Shown here in pieces: positions 9,348 to 17,527 of a stretch of 40,666 bases of DNA (within the stretch, counting starts at the first letter, position 1; each line of letters begins with the position of its first letter). The stretch is from an uncultured Opitutia bacterium (GTDB lineage: Bacteria; Verrucomicrobiota; Verrucomicrobiia; Opitutales; Opitutaceae): the NCBI GenBank assembly GCA_903820035.1, contig CAIJFT010000418.1, positions 1 through 40,666 of the forward strand, in the 5' to 3' direction. The notes beneath the pieces are model-generated. The model did not search any database and was not told where the DNA came from. It was given only the letters and a program-made list of their open reading frames with translations. The position numbers and the translations under genes were made by a program.

Positions 9348-10406
9348 TCAGCGCGGCCCGCCGGCCGCCGCCGACCGGTGCAACACGATCATGCCGTCGG
9401 CGCGACGCTCGACCGCCACATGGAAGGTAGTCTCCAGGAGGCGCACAAAACCCTCGACGTTGTCCGACCGCAGCGTCGCACCGATGGGCAGCGCGGCGAG
9501 AATCGGATCGGCGACAACGAGCTTCACGCGATTGTCGCGATTGAACTCCGCCACGACCTGCGCGAGCGGCGCATCGGCAAACTCGAGGTGCCGCGGCTGC
9601 CAGGCGAGCAGGCGCGCCATTTCCGTCGGAGCGACCGCGGTGATCTTCGGCATAGCGTCGGGCTCAGCCAACGAAAGCACCGCGCGCTCGCCGACCTTCA
9701 CGAGCGCCGGCGCCCAAATCTCCACCGCCGCTGCGGAGGGCGGCGGCCGATTCACACTCACCCGTCCTTCCGTCACGAGCACCTCCACGTTTTCCGGTTG
9801 CAACCGCACATTGAACGCCGTGCCGACGGCCCGCACGCGCACGCGATTCGCCTCGACGACGAACGGCCGCAGGGAATTTTTCGCGACGGTGAAATGCGCC
9901 TCGCCCCGCACCAGCCGCACCAGCCGCTCCTCGGCGCTGAACCGCACTTCGACCTCCGCGCCGCGGTTCAAATCGATGGTCGAGCCATCCTCGAGCAGTC
10001 GCCGGAGCACCGGCGCGATTTCGGCCGCAAGGAGCGGCGTCTCCGGGATCTTTTCTGCCCGCGGCGCGGCGCTCTTCGGCCAGACGATGAACGCGAGCGC
10101 GAGGCCCGCCGCCACAAGACTACCCGCGACCCACCCATGCCGCGATTGCCACGCCCGCCGCTGCACCAGCAAATCAGGATTGGGCCACGCCCCGTGCTCG
10201 GGCCGCCATTGCGCAAGGCGTTTCAACCCCTTCTCGGTCTGCTGATGCCGCGCGAGCCACTCGCCGTGGCGCGGGTCCTCGGCCAGCCATAGAAACAGCT
10301 CATCCTGCTCCGTCGCCGTGAGCCCGCGGTCGCGTTTCGCGAGCCACGCTGCGGCGCGGTGAATAATCTCGGCCTCGTGGCCCGGACTGGAGGAGCGAAA
10401 GTCCAC
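9348..10406 (-). CDS. FecR-like membrane sigma-factor regulator
   Basis: 352 residues with a GTG start at 10406, seven bases after the sigma-factor stop. The N-terminal cytoplasmic part (about 1-90, with AAAWLAKRDRGLTATEQDELFLWLAEDPRH) is the DUF4880-type helical domain that contacts the sigma factor. A single membrane span follows (about 92-110, WVAGSLVAAGLALAFIVW). The periplasmic FecR beta domain covers about 130-230 (LEDGSTIDLNRGAEVEV...RVRAVGTAFNVR). The last 80 residues (PLAQVVAEFNRDNRVKLVV...) resemble an STN/DUF4974 fold that docks on the receptor. This is the middle link of a trans-envelope relay. In this family the protein may act as anti-sigma or as activator, and the sequence does not decide between them. 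Confidence 0.9.
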   Translation of the reverse strand: MDFRSSSPGHEAEIIHRAAAWLAKRDRGLTATEQDELFLWLAEDPRHGEWLARHQQTEKGLKRLAQWRPEHGAWPNPDLLVQRRAWQSRHGWVAGSLVAAGLALAFIVWPKSAAPRAEKIPETPLLAAEIAPVLRRLLEDGSTIDLNRGAEVEVRFSAEERLVRLVRGEAHFTVAKNSLRPFVVEANRVRVRAVGTAFNVRLQPENVEVLVTEGRVSVNRPPPSAAAVEIWAPALVKVGERAVLSLAEPDAMPKITAVAPTEMARLLAWQPRHLEFADAPLAQVVAEFNRDNRVKLVVADPILAALPIGATLRSDNVEGFVRLLETTFHVAVERRADGMIVLHRSAAAGGPR

Positions 10407-10413
10407 GACGGAT

Positions 10414-10941
10414 TCAGCCCGAGCAGCGACGGCGCACGAATTCCGTGCAGCGCCTGATCCCGATGGTCACCTGCGCCTCGACCGTGCGCACGGAGATGCC
10501 GAGTTGCGCCGCGATTTCCTTCTGCGGCAGGCCGTAGACATTGCGCAGCGTCATGACCTGACGGCAACGGTCGGGCAAAGCGTGGATGGCCTGGGTCATG
10601 AGTTCGATTTCCTGATTACGGGCGACGGTCTCCGCGACATCTTCACCCGCCTCCAAGACGCACAACTCGTCCCAACCCCCTAAAGGTTCCGCGTGGGTGA
10701 TGCGGCGGCGGCGGAAAAAATCGAGCGCGAGGTTGCGCGCCGTCGCGAAGAAAAACGCCTTGGGCAGGCGCACCTCGCGTTTGCCGCGCGCCGCGATGAG
10801 CCGCGCGTAGGCGTCCTGCACGATGTCGTCCGCATCGGTGAGCTGCGGAAACCGGCTGTGCAGCCACGCCCGCAGCATCGGCTCGTGCGGTTGCACGTGC
10901 TCGGCGAGCCAGCGGGCGGTCTCGGGATCTTGCGGGGGCAC
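10414..10941 (-). CDS. ECF RNA polymerase sigma factor, FecI-like
   Basis: 175 residues. The GTG at 10941 is the only plausible start, because an in-frame TAG lies three codons upstream. Sigma region 2 is seen as DADDIVQDAYARLIA and KAFFFATARNLALDFFRRRR, and region 4 as LPDRCRQVMTLRNVYGLPQKEIAAQLGISVRTVEAQV, with the helix-turn-helix that reads the -35 element. It heads the minus-strand series sigma, FecR, receptor, two pyruvyl-transferase-like genes and a small exported gene, with gaps of 7 and about 98 bases and then direct abutment or overlap, so it most likely activates its own operon on receptor signalling. I could not identify a convincing sigma-specific promoter upstream. Confidence 0.92.
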   Translation of the reverse strand: MPPQDPETARWLAEHVQPHEPMLRAWLHSRFPQLTDADDIVQDAYARLIAARGKREVRLPKAFFFATARNLALDFFRRRRITHAEPLGGWDELCVLEAGEDVAETVARNQEIELMTQAIHALPDRCRQVMTLRNVYGLPQKEIAAQLGISVRTVEAQVTIGIRRCTEFVRRRCSG

Positions 10942-11161
10942 CGACGATGGCTATGAGCCGCCGCCTGCCCGGGCGTCAAGGCCATGGAGATCGAGGGCTA
11001 TGAGGAGGCGACATGGGACCTGCACATCCAACGCGATGATCAAGCGTTTGGACTCGTCAATCCGCCGCGAGCATGTCGGCCATGCGTCCGACGTTCGCCG
11101 CCAATACACGCACCGCGAGGCCTAGCCCTTCGGCGTCATTCGTGGAAGGGCTGCCGACGGG

Positions 11162-12258
<1,097 letters not shown>

Positions 12259-12272
12259 AAAACAGGGTGCTA

Positions 12273-12300
12273 GGACTAGGCTCGGCCCCGCATCCGTCAA
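12273..12300 (-). promoter_or_regulatory. Likely sigma70 promoter of tRNA-Gly
   Basis: On the minus strand TTGACG (12300-12295) is followed after 16 bases by TAGTCC (12278-12273), about 15 bases before the tRNA 5' end. The -35 is close to consensus and the -10 is weak. The position fits a stable-RNA promoter. Confidence 0.45.
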
Positions 12301-12345
12301 CAGCTTTTTCGAACTCTTTTTCGGCGCGGCGGTAACGGGCGAATT

Positions 12346-13755
12346 TCAGCGGTCGATCACATCCAACTCCGGCCACTGCGCGAGCTTGCGGTGCAACGTG
12401 CGCCGGCTGATCCCCATCAACTCCGCCGCCTTGGTACGGTTGCCGCGCGCTTTCAACAGCGCCTCGTGCAGAAGGTGTTTCTCATTCTCCGCCACGGAAA
12501 GCGAGTTACCGCCCGGAGCTGGCGGCGGGATGACCGCGCCGGAACTGACGGCGGACGCCGCGGCGGCCTCGGCGAACGTGGGAGCCGGCGCACGGAACTT
12601 CGGCTCGATGTCGTACTCGGTCAGGCTGCCCCCGCGGCGCAGCACCACGGCGTTCTCACAAAAATTCCTCAGTTCGCGGATGTTGCCCGGCCAGGCGTAG
12701 CCCTGCAGCACGCGCAGCGCGCCGGGCTCGACGGTGAGCGGCGGCACGCCGTTCTCCTGGGAGAAGACCTTGATGAAGTGCGCCAGCAGCAGCGGGATAT
12801 CTTCGGCCCGCTCGCGCAGCGGCGGCATGGTTAGCCGCACGACGTTTAGGCGGAAGAACAGGTCCTCGCGGAACTTGCCGCGCTTTACTTCCTGCTCGAG
12901 GTCGCGGTTCGTCGCCGCCACCAGGCGCACGTCGAGTTCGATGGGCTTGGAGCCACCCACCCGCTCGATCGCCTTCGTCTCGAGAAAGCGCAGTAGCTTC
13001 ACCTGCGTCGAACCGGAGATTTCCCCGATCTCATCGAGGAACAGCGTGCCGCTGTCCGCCGACTCGAAGCGCCCGATGCGCCGCTCGGTCGCGCCCGTAA
13101 ACGAACCGCGCTCGTGGCCGAAAAGTTCGCTTTCCAGCAGGTTGTCCGACAGCGCCGCGCAGTGCACGGCAACGAAAGAACCGCGGGCGCGCGGGCTGGA
13201 TTGATGGATCGCCTGGGCGATGAGCTCCTTGCCAGTACCTGATTCGCCCTCGATCAAGATCGTGGCGCGGGAAGGCGCCACGAGTTTCATCTTGTCGATG
13301 ACAGCCTTCAACTTCGGCGACGCGCCGATGATGCCCTCGGTCTTGAACTTTTCGTCGAGCCGCTCATGCAGATTCTGCACCTCAACCTCGAGCGTGCGGG
13401 TTTTCAGCGCGCGCTGGATCAGGACCTCCAGTCGCTCGATGTTGACCGGCTTGGTCAGAAAATCGACCGCGCCGCGCCGCATCGCCTCGACCGCGGTATC
13501 AATGTTACCGTAGGCCGTCATCATGAGCACGGCGGGGCGCTGCGGCAGCGCCAGGGCCTTGTCGATGACCTTGAGCCCCGATTTTCCGGGCATGCGCAGG
13601 TCGGTGAGGACGACATCGTAGGCCTGCGTGTCGAGCAGGTTGAAGGCCTCGTCAGCGTTGGCGGCCACCGAAACGTCGTAACTCTCCGCCAAGGCCTCTT
13701 GGAGACCTTCGCGGGTGTGTTTCTCGTCGTCGACGATGAGCACGCTTGGCACCAT
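12346..13755 (-). CDS. Sigma54-dependent response regulator (NtrC family)
   Basis: 469 residues from the ATG at 13755, where the receiver domain begins (MVPSVLIVDDEKHTREGL). Receiver: acidic pair at 9-10, phospho-acceptor Asp52 in LTDLRMPG and Lys102 in LTKPVN. AAA+ domain: Walker A GESGTGKE (about 170-177), the sigma54-contact loop GSFTGA (about 217-222, normally GAFTGA) and Walker B GTLFLDEIGE (about 236-245). A Pro/Ala linker then leads to a Fis-type helix-turn-helix (NRTKAAELMGISRRTLHRKL). It should bind enhancer-like sites and open sigma54 promoters after phosphorylation. No cognate histidine kinase is adjacent, and only a kinase fragment lies at the far end of the window. A sigma54 promoter upstream of one amt gene is a possible target. 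Confidence 0.92.
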   Translation of the reverse strand: MVPSVLIVDDEKHTREGLQEALAESYDVSVAANADEAFNLLDTQAYDVVLTDLRMPGKSGLKVIDKALALPQRPAVLMMTAYGNIDTAVEAMRRGAVDFLTKPVNIERLEVLIQRALKTRTLEVEVQNLHERLDEKFKTEGIIGASPKLKAVIDKMKLVAPSRATILIEGESGTGKELIAQAIHQSSPRARGSFVAVHCAALSDNLLESELFGHERGSFTGATERRIGRFESADSGTLFLDEIGEISGSTQVKLLRFLETKAIERVGGSKPIELDVRLVAATNRDLEQEVKRGKFREDLFFRLNVVRLTMPPLRERAEDIPLLLAHFIKVFSQENGVPPLTVEPGALRVLQGYAWPGNIRELRNFCENAVVLRRGGSLTEYDIEPKFRAPAPTFAEAAAASAVSSGAVIPPPAPGGNSLSVAENEKHLLHEALLKARGNRTKAAELMGISRRTLHRKLAQWPELDVIDR

Positions 13756-13841
13756 GGGCGTATGAACCTCCCGCGGTGACCGACGGTCAACGGGAAACAG
13801 CGCGGGCCACCGGCCCGCATTCCCCTTTTCCACGTTCAAAA

Positions 13842-13927
13842 TGGTGCTCGGGACAGGACTCGAACCTGCACGCCTTGCGGCACATGCACCTCAAACATGT
13901 GTGTCTACCAATTCCACCACCCGAGCA
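13842..13927 (-). tRNA. tRNA-Leu (anticodon GAG)
   Basis: 86 nucleotides with the long variable arm of a class II tRNA. The acceptor arm TGCTCGGG pairs with CCCGAGCA, the D arm contains TGGTGGAATTGGTAGACA, the anticodon loop is TTGAGGT (GAG), and the T loop is TTCGAGT. CCA is encoded. It lies 86 bases before the response regulator on the same strand. Confidence 0.95.
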
Positions 13928-14233
13928 TTTTGAAACGAGGAAGGCGGACTAAGAGACATGACCCTAGGCTTGTCCAGCCCTGAAATTATTCGCGCCGAAA
14001 AACGCGATTTCCCCTCTGGCGCGCACCACTTCCGGCCTGCCGTTCACGAACCACGCGAGCCGAATCCGATCCGCGGAGGCGGGCCGCCGAGACGCCGGAG
14101 GAGAACGCAGCGAGCATTGCACCGGCCGAGGGCACTCGCTGGCGCTCGCAGCTCCCGACCGAAGGCCGCGCGGCTCGCGGTCCGCCGCGAAAAGCGCGGG
14201 CAAGTGGCTTCGTTTGTATCCCCGCGCACCCGC
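13928..14233 (-). other. Gene-free stretch between tRNA-Leu and pyrD
   Basis: About 300 bases with no convincing gene on either strand. It must contain the tRNA-Leu promoter, and a TAGTCC hexamer like the -10 of tRNA-Gly occurs at 13949-13954 (minus), but no good -35 goes with it. A 7-base inverted repeat (14108-14114 with 14135-14141) is visible. Otherwise I see nothing. Confidence 0.5.
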
Positions 14234-14246
14234 TTAGCGGGTGCGC
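14224..14246 (-). terminator. Perfect hairpin around the pyrD stop codon
   Basis: Ten-base perfect arms (14224-14233 and 14237-14246) enclose only three bases, which are the TAA stop of pyrD. No T tract follows on the minus strand, so this is not a standard intrinsic terminator. It may protect the mRNA 3' end or act with Rho. Confidence 0.4.
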
Positions 14247-15301
14247 TGACGCTCCATGAGTCCCCGCGCCAGGTCGGCGGCGAAGAAAGGTCCCCGATAG
14301 ATCATCCCGCTATAAACCTGCACCAGCGTGGCACCGGCATCGAGTTTCTCGGCGGCGCTGCTGACGTCGGTGATGCCGCCGACGCCAATGATGGGCAGGC
14401 GCCCGCCGGTGCTGCGCGCGATATAGCGGACAATTTCAGTGGAGCGACGGGTCAGCGGCGCCCCGCTGAGGCCGCCGGCCTCGCTCACGGTCGCAAAGAA
14501 ACCGGGCCGCGCGAGAGTGGTGTTCGTCGCGATGATACCGTCGAGTTTGTACTCCGCGATGACCCCAAGCACGGCGTCGACTTGCGGCCAGGTTAGATCC
14601 GGGGCTATTTTCAGCAGCACCGGCACATGGCGCTTGCCCGGCTGGGCGGAGCGCGCGGCGTTTGCGCCGGTGACGGCGGACAGTAACTCGCGCAAGCGGG
14701 ACTCGTCCTGCAGCTGGCGCAGGTTGGGCGTGTTCGGGCTGGAGACGTTGAGGACCAGGTAGTCGGCGTAGTCGGCGAGTCGGCGGAAGCTGGCGAGGTA
14801 ATCCTCGGGCGCCTGCTCGATTTCGGTCACCTTGGACTTGCCGAGGTTGATCCCGAGGGGAATCCGGCGCTGGCCCGGCTGGGCCTGTTTGGCGAGGCGC
14901 GCGGCGACGGCTTCGGCGCCCTCATTGTTGAAGCCCATCCGATTGATCACCGCTTCCTCCGCCGGATAGCGGAACATCCGGGGCTTCGGGTTGCCCGGCT
15001 GGGCCAGGGCGGTGACGGTGCCGATCTCGACGTGACCGAAGCCCAGCGCGGCCGCGGCGGGCCAAGCTTTGGCGTTTTTGTCAAAACCCGCCGCAAGCCC
15101 GACCGCATTGGGAAACTTCAGGCCGAAGGCCTCCACGGGCTTGGCGGCGGACATCCCCCGCCGGGACCAGCACTCCAAAGCCCGACGCAGCGGGGGCAGG
15201 CCCCCCAGCAAAGCCATGGCTTCGACCCCCAGCTCGTGGGCAGTTTCGGAGTCCTTACGGAAGAGCGCCGGACGGAAAAGGGTCTCGTAAAAGGTCGCCA
15301 T
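14234..15301 (-). CDS. pyrD: Dihydroorotate dehydrogenase, quinone-linked class 2
   Basis: 355 residues, the usual class 2 length. It oxidises dihydroorotate to orotate in pyrimidine synthesis and passes electrons through FMN to membrane quinone. Class 2 features are the N-terminal amphipathic extension (YETLFRPALFRKDSETAHELG), the FMN site GLAAGFDKNAKA, the NVSSPNTPNLRQLQ segment containing the catalytic Ser (class 1 enzymes have Cys), LKIAPDLTWPQ, IATNTTLARPG, IGVGGI and VYSGMIYRGP near the C-terminus. It is a single-gene unit between tRNA-Leu and the acidic-tailed protein, with nothing unusual apart from the hairpin at its stop codon. Confidence 0.97.
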   Translation of the reverse strand: MATFYETLFRPALFRKDSETAHELGVEAMALLGGLPPLRRALECWSRRGMSAAKPVEAFGLKFPNAVGLAAGFDKNAKAWPAAAALGFGHVEIGTVTALAQPGNPKPRMFRYPAEEAVINRMGFNNEGAEAVAARLAKQAQPGQRRIPLGINLGKSKVTEIEQAPEDYLASFRRLADYADYLVLNVSSPNTPNLRQLQDESRLRELLSAVTGANAARSAQPGKRHVPVLLKIAPDLTWPQVDAVLGVIAEYKLDGIIATNTTLARPGFFATVSEAGGLSGAPLTRRSTEIVRYIARSTGGRLPIIGVGGITDVSSAAEKLDAGATLVQVYSGMIYRGPFFAADLARGLMERQRTR

Positions 15302-15482
15302 GTCACGCCAAGGTGAAATCTCGCGCTGCTATTGGCAAGAACCGGAGTCATCCGAAACTTCGTCTCCAGAGCATTTTCCGCGGAAAAACCAACCACCCTG
15401 TCCCGCCGCCTCTGCGATCGTTTTTGTGCTTGTTTTTTAAACCTCCCCTCGCACGCTGCGCCAAAAATCACTCTGACTTTCC

Positions 15483-16298
15483 ATGGCAAAAGCTACTTCC
15501 ACTCTCGATTGGGCCGTTGTTCGTCTTGGCGACGACCATAACTGGTGGGTCGCCGAAACGAGCGATCCGGTCCGATGGGACGTTGATGGGCTCAGCATCG
15601 TCGATCCCCGCCAGCTCCAACACTTGATCGAGCTCGTCGATCAGTTGCGCGACTACGGGTTCGACCAGGACACGTTTGAGTCGGCCTTCATCCCTTTTCG
15701 GATCGATAAGGACCTTGGCAACGGCAAAGTCCGCCTGCGGCGCGTGAAGGAGTCACTCTTCGATTCCGAGGATAAACTCTTCACGCTCCCCGATATCCTC
15801 GACGAGGAGAACGGGCCGTACGCGGATCTGCTCGATCATCTCACGCGCTGCCGCGTGAAAATGCTCAACGACCTCTTCAAATTCGAATCCAAGCTCTCGG
15901 TCGACGAAGTCGAAGACGAGATCCGCGAGGACCAGAACAGCGCCTTCATCCAGGGCAAGGCGGTCCACACCTTCGAAGAAGTCACGGCCATCCTCGACTA
16001 CATGCCCGCCGGCTATGACGCCGACGAAGAGGCGCCCGCCAAGGGGATCGAGGACGAAGGCGACGACGATCTTCCCGAGCTCGACGAGGCCGAAGAGGAA
16101 AAACTCAAAAACGACGAGTCGCTCAAGTGGGACGAAGAGGAAGAGGCCAAGCCCGACGAGGAGGGAGCGAAGAAGGCCAAGAGCGACGACGATGAGGATG
16201 GCGACGACGATGAGGAGGAGAAGGACGAGGACGAAGAGGATGACGAAGACGGCGACGAGGATGAAAAGCCCAAGCGCAAGACCAAGAGTAAGCGCTGA
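15483..16298 (+). CDS. Protein with folded N-domain and long Asp/Glu-rich tail
   Basis: 271 residues. The first 180 look globular (LDWAVVRLGDDHNWWVAETS..., LPDILDEENGPYADLLDHLTRCRVKMLNDLFKFE), probably mixed alpha/beta then helical. From about residue 184 to near the end the chain is almost entirely Asp, Glu, Lys and Ser, then closes with a basic stretch (KPKRKTKSKR). The DNA of the tail is correspondingly purine-rich on the coding strand. I do not recognise the family. Acidic tails followed by a short basic end occur in proteins that compete with nucleic acid or chaperone basic proteins, as in the acidic tail of the RNA polymerase delta subunit, but that is only an analogy. A strong terminator follows, and it is convergent with hemB. 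Confidence 0.75.
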   Translation: MAKATSTLDWAVVRLGDDHNWWVAETSDPVRWDVDGLSIVDPRQLQHLIELVDQLRDYGFDQDTFESAFIPFRIDKDLGNGKVRLRRVKESLFDSEDKLFTLPDILDEENGPYADLLDHLTRCRVKMLNDLFKFESKLSVDEVEDEIREDQNSAFIQGKAVHTFEEVTAILDYMPAGYDADEEAPAKGIEDEGDDDLPELDEAEEEKLKNDESLKWDEEEEAKPDEEGAKKAKSDDDEDGDDDEEEKDEDEEDDEDGDEDEKPKRKTKSKR

Positions 16299-16317
16299 GC
16301 GCTGACGACCGTTCCGC

Positions 16318-16347
16318 AAAAAAGGCAGCCGCAAGGCTGCCTTTTTT
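16318..16347. terminator. Bidirectional terminator between the acidic-tailed gene and hemB
   Basis: The stem GGCAGCC/GGCTGCC (16324-16330, 16335-16341) with a GCAA loop is flanked by six A residues on the left and six T residues on the right, so it can stop transcription from both converging genes. Confidence 0.88.
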
Positions 16348-16387
16348 ATTTCCCATTTCATTCCGGCGGGCGGTCGCCCGCGCGATC

Positions 16388-17398
16388 CTACTTCAGCAAA
16401 GTCGCCATTTCCTTGGCGAAATAGGTCAAAATAAGATCGGCGCCCGCCCGCTTGATCGCGAGCAACGACTCGTGGCGGCAGCGCGCAAGATCGAGCCAGC
16501 CGAGGCGAGCCGCCGCCTGGATCTGCGCATACTCTCCGGAAATCTGATACGCGGCCACGGGCTTGCGCGTGGCGTTGCGGACCTCGCGGATGATGTCGAG
16601 GTACAGCCCCGCCGGCTTAACCATCAAAATGTCCGCGCCCTCGGCATCATCGAGCAGGATCTCGGCAATCGCCTCGCGACGGTTGGCCGGATTCATCTGG
16701 TAGGTCGCCTTGCTGAGCAACCGCGTGCCCGCGGCCTGCGCACTGCCCACGGCGTCGCGAAACGGTCCGTAATACGCGGAGTTGTACTTCGCCGCATAAG
16801 CCAGAATCCCCGTACCCGTGTAGCCCGCGGCATCGAGGGCCCGCCGGACCGCGCCAATGCGTCCGTCCATCATGTCGCTCGGCGCCACGAGATCCACGCC
16901 CGCACGGGCCTGCAGGACGGCCATTTTACCGAGGATGCCGACCGTGGCGTCATTTGCCACGTCGTCGCGCGCCGCATTGAGCACGCCGTCGTGGCCGTGC
17001 GAGGTGTAAGGATCGAGCGCGACGTCGGTGATCACCGTCAACTCGGGCACAGCCTTCTTGACCGCGCGCACGGCCCGCAGCACGAGGGTGTCCTCGTTGA
17101 GCGCCTGCGTGCCCTCATCATCCTTCAACTTGGGATCGAGTTTGGGAAACAGCGCAACCGCGGGGACTCCGACCTTGTGCAGGGCGCGGCACTCTTTGAC
17201 GAGGTCGGTTAGATTAAGGCGGAACACGCCCGGCATGGACTTGATTTCGTCCGGCGGGGCCTTGCCCTCGACCACAAAGAGCGGTGCGATGAAGTCCGCC
17301 GGGCGGAGGACCGTCTCCTCGACCATCGCGCGGAGGCTGGCGGTGCGCCGGAGGCGGCGCGGACGTTGCGTCAAATCGAGCGAGAAGGCGTCGGGCAT
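16388..17398 (-). CDS. hemB: Delta-aminolevulinic acid dehydratase (porphobilinogen synthase)
   Basis: 336 residues, normal length. It condenses two 5-aminolevulinate molecules to porphobilinogen, the second committed step of tetrapyrrole synthesis, in the cytoplasm. The two Schiff-base lysines are visible: Lys204 in AAKYNSAYYGPFRDA and Lys261 in LMVKPAGLYLD. The metal loop reads DVALDPYTSHGHDG (about 125-138), with Asp in place of the three cysteines of zinc enzymes, so this is the magnesium-dependent type. APSDMMDGR (about 172-180) is the conserved allosteric/active-site segment. It is transcribed alone, toward the shared bidirectional terminator. Confidence 0.97.
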   Translation of the reverse strand: MPDAFSLDLTQRPRRLRRTASLRAMVEETVLRPADFIAPLFVVEGKAPPDEIKSMPGVFRLNLTDLVKECRALHKVGVPAVALFPKLDPKLKDDEGTQALNEDTLVLRAVRAVKKAVPELTVITDVALDPYTSHGHDGVLNAARDDVANDATVGILGKMAVLQARAGVDLVAPSDMMDGRIGAVRRALDAAGYTGTGILAYAAKYNSAYYGPFRDAVGSAQAAGTRLLSKATYQMNPANRREAIAEILLDDAEGADILMVKPAGLYLDIIREVRNATRKPVAAYQISGEYAQIQAAARLGWLDLARCRHESLLAIKRAGADLILTYFAKEMATLLK

Positions 17399-17527
17399 GG
17401 GAGAATGAGCCCAAGCGGTAACCGCAAATCGGGGCTATTTCACGCCAATCCTCAAAAAAGAGTTCGAAAGCCCCCGTGATATTAGCGCCAATGCGGGGAA
17501 TTTAGCGGTATCCTACCTTCGAATTTC

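Noticed and set aside
10942-11161. Searched for a second copy of the tRNA-Gly 3' end that would mark the other end of an integrated island.
   Set aside because: No matching stretch was found in this gap or elsewhere to the left within the window.
17399-17527. Looked for a T-box or other riboswitch before cysS (and before thrS and aspS).
   Set aside because: No specifier loop, T-box sequence or antiterminator structure was found; the leaders are short.
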